The notes: a model not told the origin generated them from the sequence alone. 64,000 nt of DNA from Amorphophallus konjac (GCA_022559845.1 CM040123.1:314445933-314509932); one strand, 5' to 3'; counted from the first letter of the stretch, positions 36,700 to 48,271 are shown. Numbers and translations: made by a program.

Positions 36700-39600
36700 T
36701 GTAGCAACCCTGACAAATGAATATTGAAATAAAATTAAAAACATATATATTACAGAAGTAATACAGATAATAAAACAAAGTACAAATAACGCCTCTTAGT
36801 AAGGCGTTAATTTAAAAAGAAACGCCTCTATAAACGGCGTGACTAAAGAAAGGACGCCCACACATGTGGTCGTCAACTCTCACGCGACCAAATAGGCAAG
36901 TAAAAGAAACGCCCATATCTTGGGCGTGTTTCAAAAACAAGGAACGCCCTTCTCCAAGACGTTTCTTAATAAACGACCTAAACAAGGTCGTCAATTCAAG
37001 AATGGACGCCCTGACCTAAGGCGTTAATTCCATTCGTGAACCGTTCGAACCCAGAACTTATCTAGGGTAAGTGATAAGCATTAGAAAGAGTTCAAACGTG
37101 GTAATGACTCTATCATAGAAGTATTACTTCCACACAATCACCAACCCTACTAGGACACCCAAAATCCTATAAAAACTCTCGTTCATCTAAACCCTAAACC
37201 TATTTGATTCGTTCGTCTGCAGAGGTACGTAAGAGGAGCATTCCTTCTTATTTTCCTTAAATCCCTACGTCTGTTACATGAAGAACTAACAGTTCTTCAT
37301 CTTCTTCTGTTACAGGTTAAGAAGCCCCTACGTTTTGAAGAAGCATAGTTCTTCATCCGGGTAAAAATTATTTACCTTCGTATGATGTTCAGATCACAAA
37401 GAAACTGATACAGTTTCTTTATTTTTAACTACAGTTATTCTTCTACAATCAAATCCATCGTCTTCTTCCATCAACCAATAGCCGTGGTCTTCAGGAGCCT
37501 AACCGAGCATCATCCTCTGCTAGTCAAACCCCTCACGGTCATCTTCAAATCCATTATTAAGGTAGGTTTTCTCAAGTTATTGTAGCCCAAATGAAAATAA
37601 CGCAAGATATATGTATAAGCATGGCATGCATACAGTTTTATTTTCGTTTCTGGAATATTATTGAAAGAAATGCCCCTGTAAAGGGCGCTAATTTACAAGA
37701 AACGACCCTGTCCAGGTCGTCAATTTCACATTTGACGCCCTGCACGCAGGTGTTACTTTCATGAAAATCGCATGTAATTAATAATTGATCCTGTTTAAAA
37801 ATTCATTAAATATGAGATATCGATTCTAATATCTTGCATGACTCTACCTATGAAATTCTGCTAATTTTCCTGTGATGACCATGTATCATGTCTCTTGAAA
37901 TTTTATTCCTGAATTCCTTTAATTCACGACCTAGACTAGGTCGTTTGCCATATGTTAACGCCCCCGATCACGGCGTGAATCTGAAAGGTAACGCCCCTTC
38001 CTAGGGCGTTTATCAGTTAAAATCCTGAAAATTTTCTATTCTGAAAAATAGAATTGAATAGTAACGCCCCTGCCCAGGGCGCGTTTTTGATAATTCCTGA
38101 AAATTAATTATATTATGTCAATTATGTAAATAAGAAGACGCCTTCTGGTGTAGTCGTCAAATCTTGAATAAACGACCCTGACCAGGGCGCGTTTTAGATA
38201 AATTACTGAAATATTGAAAATTCTGTAAAATGGAAACATGTGTAAACGCCCTTCTGTTAGGCGTTACTTACTTGAGAAACGACTTAGCGTAAGTCGTTAT
38301 TTTCTGTAAAAATGATTTTTATCCTGATTCTGTTAACCGATGGTTTCATATTATATAATATATATATCGGCACTATTCTCCACTCCGTGAGTATAGTCCC
38401 ACTTTTCACGTTGTTTTATCGATCACACTCAACTCTCATTGACATACAAGCTCTCCATTGGACATTCCGTTCCTTTGGACTAGCGAGTTAGTCATAGAGA
38501 CCTCCGTAAGACTCCTCGTAGCCTTGGATTCCCTCAAGGCCGACTGAGCTGGTTGTACCCTAAAAACCCATTACACGATCCTTGCCATGTCAATCTAAAG
38601 AAACATGGTATACCGGCCCTTATGTTTATACAAAGAGTATATCATAAGAAAATTCTTAATGGGATGATGATATCATGCCATATCATGTCGTTCTTGTAAA
38701 CCTCAATTCTATGATAAGAATGATGATATCATGCCATATCATGTCGTTCTTGTAAACCTCAATTCTATGATAAGAATGAGGGTATCTTACTTTGATATAC
38801 TGTTCATGTGGACCTCAATTCTATATATAGAATGTCCATATCGATTTGTCATGGTACCTAAGTTAAGGGAACCTAATTCCACCTAGTTTCATCGATAATC
38901 GTGATTATACCGTTATTATCGCCAATCTATGTCCTTTGTCATATTTTGGACTCTATTCTATCAAAGTTGTCGTACGTGTCCATAAGCTTGATTATTGAAA
39001 TTCTATGTTGGCTATAAACAAGAGTGGATGTCAAAACACATGATAAATGCCTGCGCATATAGGGCCCGATCTGGTCCTGGGAGGAGCACCCGAAAGTACT
39101 TGTGCCCATGGGAGTTAAAATGATAAGGTATCTGGCATTATACCGAGTACTTGACTTGCTTGATTGGACATTCCACACACATCTTGTACTTGAATCGTAC
39201 TTGACTTGACATGAAATGCGTGGCCCGAAAAAGGGTAATTTACTTGCTTGATACATGATAGCCAAAGTTCTTGACATGACTTATTAAACGTACTTGCTTG
39301 AATATCTTGAATAAACTTTTTATCTTGTTGAAAGTTCATGATTAAGTTCATCTTATGTCCTTGATATTACATTCTCTCTATCTTGTCGTTTTATGCGAGC
39401 ATGCATAGCTTTATCGCATTCATGAAAATGTAATTACTTAAACCCCTTGCTAGTACTTGAGATATAATTTCCTACTGAGCGTTCGCTCATCCCGTTTGTC
39501 CCTTTTTACTTTTCAGGTAAGTCCGATGACGATGAAAGTCAATCGGATGGGAATGGTCATGAGTGAAAGTGCTAGAGCTGCCCAAGTGTCATCTAGTCTT

Positions 39601-39812
39601 TTCTATAGTTTCTTGAGTCAACTATGTACTTTTCTTTTTATTAAACAGAGTATTGGATTTGTAATAGTCTATTATAAAGGAATAAAGGATTGGGTTATCT
39701 TGCTATTTTGCGCATCTCTGTCTTTGTGTCGAATACACGACCACTCTGATTGACATGATTGATATAGACACGTCGCGCACCTCCGGGTATCTTCCGCGCT
39801 CGGGGCGTGACA
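36700..39812 (+). mobile_element. Tekay-like element 3' LTR
   Basis: A 3113-bp partner of 28992-32089, with the same TATA box (37168-37175), the same inverted-repeat family (about 36788-38300) and the same 56-bp duplication. It has CTTGCCATGTCAATC-containing extra sequence near 38581 that the 5' copy lacks. It ends at CA 39812, followed by TCTTA. Confidence 0.95.
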
Positions 39813-39817
39813 TCTTA

Positions 39818-40475
39818 GGCTCTCTTTTTTTTTATCTCGGCTCTCGCTCTTCTTTCTCAGATGGATTCGAATGTTTTCTCTCTTCTTCCCGAATCTCTAT
39901 CCCTTTGTTCATTGAAGATAACATGTTTTATAGAGGTTGACCCTCTGTCCATCGGTGCGAGCTCTCTCGGCGTGGCGGCCCCGGCGTGCCTCTTGAATCC
40001 ACCTTCTCGGCGCGACCTCCATCGTAGTGGGCTTGGGCCCATTTCATTTGTGATTTGTACTGATAGAGGCCACTTGGATGACTGAGCTTTATATTGGTTA
40101 AGTGGGCTTCTTAGAGTGCTCATTGGCTTTCCTTGTTATCTATTTGGCACCCGGGACCAACAGGTATGTGTGAAGCTATGAGAGTCATGTTTTACGAGCA
40201 TCAGAATATACTGAGGATCCTTTTCAATAGGTAGATGATTGCTCAAGTGTTGACGTAGTCTTCATCAGCCCGACTACCCGAGTGATAGCCGTGCTGGACA
40301 GCAGCTTGGCCAGTGATGGCTTCAGCCGAATAGAATGTCAGGTGTAATGGATCTTCTTCTATTCTGATTCTCATAACCTCCATGGATGACATAGGAGCCG
40401 CATCCTTGATTGATCTTCAGAGCCTTTGGCTTACTTTGACTTCTTCTCTATCTTTGTATATTTTCGGTGTCAACA
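39818..40475 (-). mobile_element. Tat 3' LTR, right part
   Basis: Resumes the Tat LTR after the nested element and ends in ...TGTCAACA (minus-strand start TGTTGACACC), matching 61437-62081 and 63206-63866. It holds a minus-strand TATA box (CTATAAAA, about 39930-39937), at the same place as in the two other LTR copies (near 61526 and 63313). A G/C-rich tract with 'ctcggcg' blocks lies just beside it. Confidence 0.9.
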
Positions 40476-40497
40476 AATGCCACCCACCTGCAGGTGG
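40476..40497 (-). other. Tat polypurine tract and adjoining palindrome (3' LTR)
   Basis: On the minus strand the LTR is preceded by 'GGTGGGTGGCATT', a purine-rich tract. It overlaps a perfect 14-bp palindrome, CCACCTGCAGGTGG (40484-40497). The other copy at 62089-62102 is CCACCAGCTGGTGG, also perfect but with a different centre. Confidence 0.6.
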
Positions 40498-40800
40498 CGT
40501 AAGTGAAGAATGAGCGGCACGGGACCCGCAGGTGCATATTGCGATGTACTTTGTACTTTCTTCAGGCTTGCTTCTTGTTCATTGTGTCTATTCACAGCTT
40601 GGAACCTTCACTTTGTTTTTATAGTCTCAGCATTTCATAAGCATTTTTTGGACTAATGCCAGGTTGTTGGGTCTTAAATGACCCGCATTTGGATTTGACT
40701 TTCTGGTTGCAGCATCCCGACGTGAGCAGCTCGACGCGGTCAACAGTCTCGGCACATTCCATCTTCTTCTTTTGAGCCAGATATTGGCTTATGGGCGTCC

Positions 40801-41424
40801 ATGGACAGTGAAGTTACTTTTGATGTGGTGCCAGCAGCCTCCCTTGGCTTCTCATCATCGGAGGATTTTGTCTGGAAGCACTTGGAGATGTTGCGCCGAG
40901 TGGTGGAGTCTCAACTGGTATTGACTTATTTGCAATTGAAGGCGGTGGTTGGATGCCGAACAATTGGCTTGCAAGCACTGGGCTTCCCCTTGGGGATATG
41001 GATCCAGTGTGTGTTGTTGTTACTGAAGTTTGTGAATCGCCGGGACTTTCTGGGGCGTACTGTAAATGACAGACTGACGGCCCTTAAGCTACAAAGAGCT
41101 GATTGCCGGTCTGGGCTGGAAGAGCTGAATTCTAGACTTCAAGATCACAGAACCCGACTGGAGGTTTCATCCGCTCGTGCAGAATGGATGCGCAGTCGGA
41201 TGGACGAACTACGAGCAGAATTGAGCGTTCTCAAAGCTAAACTGCCGCAGGTGGAGGAGACGCGATCCTAGAGTGTTGGAGAGGTAGCTTTGTTGGAAGG
41301 ACGTGTGGCCTCACTGCAAGATGAATCAGCTCGCCTCCAGGAAGAAGAGTCTCAGCTTCGTGAGTTGGGAGCGACTCCTACCGTCGGACTTCTCGACTTT
41401 GAAGACATCTTCCGACGATCTTAG
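40801..41424 (+). pseudogene. Antisense additional ORF of the Tat element (coiled coil), one stop
   Basis: An ATG-started frame of 207 codons runs opposite to the Tat gag-pol, between integrase and the 3' LTR. One in-frame TAG (41269-41271) splits it; the frame then continues to the TAG at 41422-41424. Residues ~90-190 are rich in E, R, L, Q and S with heptad-like leucines ('LEELNSRLQ', 'RMDELRAELSVLKAKL', 'SLQDESARLQEEESQL'), so a coiled coil is predicted. The N-terminal ~85 residues show no motif I recognise. Some Tat-lineage elements carry such antisense ORFs at this place. A shortened copy lies at 62320-62520. Function is unknown; it may be a 3' part of a longer gene. Confidence 0.6.
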
Positions 41425-41769
41425 CTGCTCTTCTTTTGTAACTCATCCCCCTTGAAGGGCCCCTATTGTCTTCATCTTTTCTTTTGCAATGAAATATATC
41501 TTTCTTTTAATGTCTCCGGTGCCTCTCTCCACACCTTTATTCTGTCATATCTTGCGGTAACTTTGGCAACTTGTATGGAAGCACCCCCGTGTTTGTATTG
41601 CAGGAGAGTGCCCACCCTTTCAAGGAAAGGATGGGGGTATCGCTCCACCGCATGCCAGATTTCAGGAGTTGCCAAATTGGCACAAGTGTAAGTCTCATCG
41701 GGCAAATGTGACGTATGGTTATTAAAAGCTTCATCATCGGCATTGGGTTTATGCTGATGCAAGGAAATG

Positions 41770-42740
41770 GGTGTGCTTCATCGGAGTAGACGAAAGGTCT
41801 ACTCCGGGTAGGTTTCATTATCGATCCGGGCGATGATGCCTTGTGACTGATAGAAGGTTTTATCATCGGTGGGACTCGGGATAGTGGAAAATGGGTGAGT
41901 TTCATCAAAGTAGACAGAGGGCCTGCTCTGGGTAGGTTTCATTATCGGTCTAGGCGATGATGCCTCAGGGACGACAGCAGGTTTCATCATCAACGTTGGG
42001 TTTGTGCCGATGCAAGGGAATAGATAAGTTTCATCAGAATGGACGGAAGGTCTATTCTGGATAGGTTTCATTATCGATCTAGGTGATGATGCCTTGTGAC
42101 CGATAGAAGGTTTCATCATCGACATTGGGTTTATGTCGATGCAAAGAAGGTGATAAGTTTCATCAGAATGGACGAAAGGTCTATTCTTGATAGGTTTCAT
42201 TATCGATCTAGGCGATGATGCCTTGTGATCGACAGAAGGTTTCATCATCGACATTGGGTTTATGTCGACACAAAGAAGTTGATAAGTTTCATCAGAGTAG
42301 ATGAAAGGCCTATTTTGGATAGGTTTCATTATCGATCTAGGCGATGATGCCTTGTGACCGATAGAAGGTTTCATCATCGACATTGGGTTTATGCCGACGC
42401 AAAGAAATTGATAAGCTTCATCAGAACAGACGAAAGGTCTATTCTGGATAGGTTTCATTATCGATCTAGGCGATGATGTCTTATGACCGACAGAAGGTTT
42501 CATCATCGACATTGGGTTTATGTCGACGTAAAGAAGTTGATAAGTTTCATCAGAATGGACGAAAGGTCTATTCTGGATAGGTTTCATTATCGATCTAGGC
42601 GATGATGCCTTGTGACCGATAGAAGATTTCATCATCGGCATTTGGTTTATGCCGACGTAAAGAAATTGATAAGTTTCATCAGAACAGACGAAAGGTCTAT
42701 TCGGGATAGGTTTCATTATTGGTGGGACAACCGGTGGAAG
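41770..42740. repeat. 129-bp minisatellite, about 7-8 copies (Tat 3' region)
   Basis: 'TTTCATCATC' recurs at 42111, 42240, 42369, 42498 and 42627, exactly 129 bp apart, with more diverged units to the left. Each unit holds two 'GGTTTCAT' blocks and a 'GGGTTTATG(C/T)CGA(C/T)G' segment. As 129 is 43 codons, a stop-free minus-strand frame stays open across the array (41799-42749, 316 codons with a 43-residue repeat). I do not regard it as a proven gene. Confidence 0.9.
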
Positions 42741-42789
42741 TGTCGCCAAAAGGGTATAGCATATATTTTTAGGTTTATAGTAACCGCAT

Positions 42790-42935
42790 TACTGACCCAA
42801 GTGCCCTTTCGGGTTTTCACTGGAGCCAGTCCCCTCTTGCTTTTGCCCATGCGCCCTTTCGGGTTTTCACGTGGCGGGGTACCCGATTTTGCCTACAGCG
42901 CCCTTTCAAGTTTTCACCACAGCTGGGTTACAGCC
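42790..42935. repeat. Three copies of a GCGCCCTTTCGGGTTTTCAC motif
   Basis: Copies start near 42800, 42850 and 42900, about 50 bp apart; the last has CAAG for CGGG. They lie between the two minisatellites in the Tat 3' region. An (AT)n run follows at 42997-43016. Confidence 0.8.
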
Positions 42936-43059
42936 CTTTTTACCCTTGTCCAGGATGTCTGAACAAGTCCGGTGGGGCACCTCTATTTTAAGCCCCATTT
43001 ATATATATATATATATTTTCTCTTTTTCTCTTTTGAGATTGCACGTTGCCTTTGATCAC

Positions 43060-43690
43060 GTAAAAGAGTTCATCGTTGATGTGGGGTTTACATCAACGCA
43101 AAGGAGATAAGGTTTCATCATCCACCCAAATGGAAGGTCAAGATGGATGCCCACATGAAGGAGGCTTAGGCCCGAAGCCGTTTGCCTAAAATATCTCATC
43201 GTTGATGTGGGGTTTACATCAATGCAAAAAGGAGAATGGTTTCATCATCCACCCAGACGGAAGGTCCAGATAGATGTTTATATGAAGGAGGCTTAGGCCC
43301 GAAGCCGTTCGCCTAGAATGCTCATGTGTTTCATCGTTGGTGTGAGGTTTGCATCAATGCAAAGGAGATAAGGTTTCATCATCGATCCAGACGGAAGGTC
43401 CAGATTGATATCTCATGGAGGAGGCTCAGGCCCGAAGCCGTTCGCCTAGATGTGCATGTGTTTCATCGTTGATGTGGGGATTAACATCAGCGCAAAGGAG
43501 ATAAGGTTTCATTATCGATCTAGACGGAAGGTCCAGATTGATGTTTATATGGAGGAGGCTCAGGTCCAGAGCCGTTCACCTAAAATGTCTCATCGTTGAT
43601 GTGGGGGTTTAACATCAGCGCAAAGGAGATAAGGTTTCATTATCGACCCAGACGGAAGGTCCAGATTGGTATTCGCATGAAGGAGGCTAC
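43060..43690. repeat. Second minisatellite, ~127-134-bp unit, about 5 copies
   Basis: Units contain 'TCATCGTTGATGTGGGGTTTA', 'CAAAGGAGATAAGGTTTCAT', 'GACGGAAGGTCCAGAT' and 'GAGGCT(T/C)AGG'. The last block occurs at about 43161, 43288, 43421 and 43555. It is related in wording to the 129-bp array but has its own unit. It directly follows the integrase end on the minus strand. Confidence 0.85.
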
Positions 43691-43762
43691 AACCATCCTC
43701 ACCAACATCATCATTCTTTAGAGCTTTCATCACCCTCCTCTTACATGTTGAGGCTTGTTCGT

Positions 43763-44932
43763 TCAATCATTTGCCACTCCCTCAAAGGGCAGTGGTGCAG
43801 CATGACAGAGTTTCAGATGCTTCCCATTGAGCGGAAGGAATTGAACTTCCCCCTGATGGTTAACAACCATGTAGGCTCCGCCTTCGTAGACCCTTTGGAC
43901 CACGTACGGACTCAACCAGTTTGCAGCCAGCTTACCCTTTGGGTTGGAAGCCATGACTTCTTTCTTCTTGACCATGACTAGGTCACCTTTCTTGAACTCT
44001 CGTCCTTTGACGAGCTTGTTGAAGGCATTTGCCATGCGGGCTTGATATGCTTGGATATTCTTCTTTGCCTGAAAGCGTCTTCCTTCCAGCTCAGCCAATT
44101 CTTCAAATCTTCTTTCAGTGTTTGCTTGTTCATCGCAGGCTAATCCATATTGAATTGCGACCCTGAGTGATGGAACTTCCAGCTCTATGGGGACTACCGC
44201 CTCAGAGCTGTATACTAAGGAGAAAGGTGAACAACCTGTAGGGGTCTTGTAGACGGTACGATACGTCCATAATGCTTCGTACATCTTTTCCCCCCAGTCT
44301 TTTTTGCTGGAACTGACAGTCTTAGCAAGGAGGGTGCATAGGGTTTTATTGAATGCTTCAGCCAATCCATTTGCTTGTAGATTGTAGGGGGTGGTTGTCC
44401 TCCAATCAATCTTGTATTTCTCGGTGAGTCGATATATTTTCTGATTCTTGAAGTGGCTTCCATTATCAGAAATTATTCGGTTGGGAGCACCAAATCGAAA
44501 AATGATGTTCTGTTTGATGAATCTGGCGACCAACTCACCAGTCACTTCTCTGAGTGCTATAGCTTCTGTCCATCTGGAGAAGTAGTTTGTTACAGCCAAG
44601 ATATACTTGTGTCCAGCTGAAGAGGTTGGAAGAGGTCCAACCACATCGGTTCCCCATTGAGCAAAAGGCCAGCTGGGAACTATCGGGTGTAGGGGCACAG
44701 GCGGCCTTCTAGGCACGGTAGCATGCTCCTGGCATTTTTGACATGTTTTTGCAAACTTACAGCAGTCTTCAAACATAGTAGGCCAGTAATAGCCCAGTTT
44801 CTTGATTTCGATCTTCATCTTTGGTCCAGCTTGGTGCGCTCCAGCCGTCCCGACATGTATCTCTTTCATCACTTGCCAAGCTTCATTGGTGGATAGGCAG
44901 CGGAGCAGAATCTTTTTACGAGCGTCCGCCAT
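43763..44932 (-). CDS. Tat integrase (C-terminal part of pol), open frame
   Basis: Integrase inserts the element cDNA into the genome. This 389-codon open frame is the longest unbroken part of the Tat pol. It starts with the H-H-C-C zinc region ('IHVGTAGAHQAG', then 'CCKFAKTCQKCQEH'), followed by the catalytic core with D in 'WGTDVVGPLP', D in 'IISDNGSHF' and E in 'GLAEAFNKTL'. The C-terminal third has 'WTYRTVYKTPTGCSPFSLVY' and 'FKKGDLVMVKKK', normal for Gypsy integrases. No chromodomain is seen, as expected for Tat. The ATG at 44932 is only the first methionine; the native product would come from a polyprotein whose upstream part is broken. Confidence 0.88.
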   Translation of the reverse strand: MADARKKILLRCLSTNEAWQVMKEIHVGTAGAHQAGPKMKIEIKKLGYYWPTMFEDCCKFAKTCQKCQEHATVPRRPPVPLHPIVPSWPFAQWGTDVVGPLPTSSAGHKYILAVTNYFSRWTEAIALREVTGELVARFIKQNIIFRFGAPNRIISDNGSHFKNQKIYRLTEKYKIDWRTTTPYNLQANGLAEAFNKTLCTLLAKTVSSSKKDWGEKMYEALWTYRTVYKTPTGCSPFSLVYSSEAVVPIELEVPSLRVAIQYGLACDEQANTERRFEELAELEGRRFQAKKNIQAYQARMANAFNKLVKGREFKKGDLVMVKKKEVMASNPKGKLAANWLSPYVVQRVYEGGAYMVVNHQGEVQFLPLNGKHLKLCHAAPLPFEGVAND

Positions 44933-45229
44933 GATTCGGAATAGTGTTCTGCTTCAGAGCTCATAGGAATTTTTAGTCCGGAGAAGTCTCATTCTTTCCT
45001 CTTTGTTTTTGGGTAACTGCTGGTGAAGAAACCACTATAGCAAATGATGTCTCCAGTCGGACTCCTATGCTTCTTCGGTTATATTGGCCTCATATTTTTC
45101 CGGGCATGATTCTAACACACTGGGAACCTGCCGCCGGTTTATCACAACAATGTTGAGTGTTTCATCTGGCGGGACTGCTAGCGAACTGGCTAATTTTGCC
45201 AAAGCATCAGCCTGAGCGTTATGTCCTCG

Positions 45230-47015
45230 CATTGAGTTTGATATGGTGAAAGCTTGCCATCAGGCATAATGCTTTTTGGTAGTAGGGGTTTAGTTCTGGC
45301 TTCCGCACCTCGAACTCCCCCTGCATCTATTTTATTATCAGCATTGAGTCGTCGAACACTTGGAGCATATGGATTCCCATGTTGAGTGCAATTTGCAGGC
45401 TGATTATCAGAGCTTCATACTCAGCTTCATTATTAGTGCAAGGCTTATTTATTGAGCATGAAGTGTATACCACTTCCCCTTCATGTGATTTTAGAACAAT
45501 GCCAGCTCCTGCTCAGACCCTGACCTGTCCAGCTGAGGTATTTTCTGTTCTTGACGCACCATCAAAATAGAGGTGCAACATTACCAGCTGGGCTTCACAT
45601 GCCTCCAGTGTCTCATCATCAGGGAGTTCAGCTTCTAACGGAACATTCTCTGGTGCAGGATGTGCTGCAAAGAAGTCAGCTACGGCTTGGCCTTTTACAG
45701 CTCTTTGAGGCACATATAAAATGTCGAATTCTACCAGGATCACGGCCCATTTGCCGAGTCAACCCTTGAGTGCTGGCTGAGACAATATGTACTTGAGCGG
45801 GTCCGCTCTAGATATCAATTTGATTTCATGAGATATCATGTAATGCCGGAGTTTCTTGACAGCGAAGACCAGGGCCAGACATGTCTTCTCTATAAAAGTG
45901 TAATTTTCTTCAGTCCTCACTAACCTTCTGCTAAGGTAGTAGAGGGCTTGCTCTTTGCCTTCTTCATTTACTTGAGCTAGCATTGCCTCCAGTGAACAGT
46001 GAGTAGCTGCTATGTAAAGAATCAGAGGTCTTCCTTTGATCGGCGCTCCCAACACCGGAGGGGTTTTCGGATATTCTTTCAACTTTTCAAAAGCTGCTTG
46101 GCATTCTTCATCCCAGAAGAACGGCATGTCCTTCATCATTAGCCTGTGAAAAGGGTGACATCGACCCAGCTGGTTTGAAATAAATCGGCGAATGTACGCC
46201 AGCCGGCCTTGCAAGGACCGCAGCTCTGACAGACTCTTCGAAGGAGGGAGTTCTTGAATAGCTTTAATCTTGGACGGATCAATCTCAATGCCCCTGTGCC
46301 GGACAATGAATCCAATGAATTTTCCGCTGGACACGCCAAAGGCGCACTTCATGGGGTTCATTTTTAGCTCGTATTGGCGTAGCCTTTGAAACATCACCCT
46401 CAAATCTTGCAGATGGTCTTCCGTTCTTTTAGTTTTCACTACCAAATCATCTATGTAGCACTCCACCTTCTTGTAGAGCAAGTCATCGAATATCTTCGTC
46501 CTGGCTCTTTGATATGTAGCGCCGGCATTCTTGAGGCTGAACGGTATTCTTTTATAGTGGAATATCCCCTTTGGGGTGCATAATGCAGTATGGACCCTAT
46601 CTTGCTCAGTAATCCAAATTTGGTTATATCCGGATGATCCGTCCATAAATGAGAGGGCTTCATGGCCAGTGGTGGCATCTATCATCACCTTGGTGATCGG
46701 CACATGGAAGTCATCTTTCGGGCATGCTTTGTTGAGGTCTCGAAAGTCGACACATATTCTTATCTACCCATTTTTCTTCTTCACGGGCGCTATATTTGCT
46801 AGCCATGTTGTATATTGATTTTCTTCGACGAACCCCACATTGATGAGCTTGTCGACTTCCCCTTTAATTTGATTGATCAGCTCAGGCCGCATTCGCCTGG
46901 AAGGCTATTTTACCTACTCTGCTCTTGGATCAATGGACAGCAGATGTTGGGCTACATCGGGGTCCAATCCTGGCATCTCATTGTAGGTCCAGGCAAAATA
47001 ATCCCGGAACTCCTT
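45230..47015 (-). pseudogene. Tat reverse transcriptase, RNase H and second (archaeal-type) RNase H, broken
   Basis: Minus strand, in order. The RT start (~47015-46710) has 'MPGLDPDVAQH' and 'WLANIAPVKKKNG', an in-frame TAG (46764-46766), then 'ICVDFRDLNKACP'. The RT core (46703-46200) has 'SFMDGSSGYNQIWI' and catalytic 'YIDDLVVKT'. RNase H (~46100-45765) has 'ALYYLSRRL' and 'EKTCLALVFAVKKLRHYM'. A second RNase H (45745-45230) has 'VKGQAVADFFAAHP', 'LYFDGASR', and 'TNNEAEYEALI' in another frame. The two-RNase-H order is diagnostic of Tat. Several stops and shifts (for example near 45745-45760, 45510 and 45230-45330) make it non-functional. Confidence 0.88.
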
Positions 47016-48271
47016 TAGAAATTGTATATACTGCTTTTGTTCTTCTGCTGACAACAGTGCACTAAGAATGGTGGGTCTTGAATCCCCCTCACTCCCCAGG
47101 TTTACTTTTATCAGCTCATCAACGGTAGCTTGACCACTGTGTTCGACTTCTGGTGGAGCTTCTTCCAGGTTGATGAAGCCTCCATTGATGTAATCTTCTT
47201 TAGCTTCTAGGGCCTCCAGTTCCCCGAGTGATGTATAAGTCGACCTCGGGTCTTCGAAACCGGCTAGTAATTGCTGGCTTTCTTCAGACTAGCTCTCTAA
47301 GGTTAGTGGAACCTGCCTTTCATTTTCTTTGCTCCATCGTTGAGTTATCGGACTCTCCTCCGGGCTTTGGTCAGCTCTACTCTGCTGTTCTGATATCTCA
47401 TTTGTGTTTCTGACATAGGGTCTTCTACCCCCTGAGGGTTCACAGGTAGAAATTATTATGATGGGTCTGCTAGGTCCTGCATGGCCCGGATCTCTTCCAG
47501 TATGCGCTCAAACTCTAGGCGCTCTTCTTCTTTCTAAAAGGCTTGATCTTCTTCAGGTGTTCCCCTGTCAAACCTGACTTCATCTTGGAATAGATCCTCC
47601 TTGGGTAAGGGCTCTTCCCAGTACTGGCAAAGAGCGACTTCATCTTGTCCTCTTAAGTTTTCATAACTGTCATGGGTATCAGCACCAGCTTTGGGGCGTT
47701 GTGTTGGTTCTTCACCATATAGTGGGTAGTCATCATAGTCTGCTTCGAAGGGGTCTTCGTGGGTGAAGTAGGTAGAGATAACATCTACCTCCGTCTCATA
47801 ATACTCCTGCAGAGTGTAGCCTAGCCCCGGATGCCGAGTGATTTTTAGCAACTCTTTGTTGTTGTTGGGCGGATCCCAGAGCTTCTGGAATGACTTCTTT
47901 TGGCCAACAGGCTGCAGCATGGGCATTTGCATTTTGGCGAACATCTGGGAGACCCATTGTGTAGTGTAATCCAGACCCGATATCGGCACCATCCTATTTT
48001 CTGCCTCTTCTGGGATTACACAGTCTTCATCATCCTCATCAGCAGGTTCACCAGGATAGAATACCGTAGGGGGTTCACCGAAACGGAGAACCTCCATAGT
48101 CTTCAGTGGTTGCACTGTCTGGCATTCCAAGCTCGGAATGGGTTTGAATAGTCCAGGCGGGACCTCAACAAGATTGAGCTTCTCCCTTATATCCTCATCT
48201 TCTTTGACAAGGTAAGCAGTTGGTGGTGCAATTCTAGCGAAGTCCCCAGTCTGAGAAACATGGGCGGCCTC
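47016..48271 (-). pseudogene. Tat spacer between protease and reverse transcriptase (acidic region)
   Basis: The minus strand has a 198-codon open segment (48130-47534) rich in D, E and P ('PADEDDEDCVIPEEAENR'), with no known catalytic motif. It links protease to reverse transcriptase; long linkers of this sort occur in Tat polyproteins. The part from 47533 to 47016 is acidic too but has stops. It has no separate function that can be claimed. Confidence 0.6.

Larger units (their letters stand above)
28992..39812 (+). mobile_element. Tekay-like Gypsy chromovirus, nearly intact, nested in the Tat LTR
   Basis: A 10.8-kb element with 5' LTR 28992-32089, PBS, one gag-pol frame (32264-36616), polypurine tract and 3' LTR 36700-39812, flanked by TCTTA on both sides (28987-28991 and 39813-39817). 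LTRs are nearly identical by eye; the main difference is a ~15-bp indel (3' LTR only, near 38581-38596). The body has three nonsense codons and no frameshift. It is the youngest-looking complete coding element in the window. Confidence 0.95.

Noticed and set aside
41799..42749. 316-codon minus-strand frame as a protein gene
   Set aside because: It comes from a 129-bp minisatellite whose length is a multiple of three. No family resemblance; described as a repeat instead.
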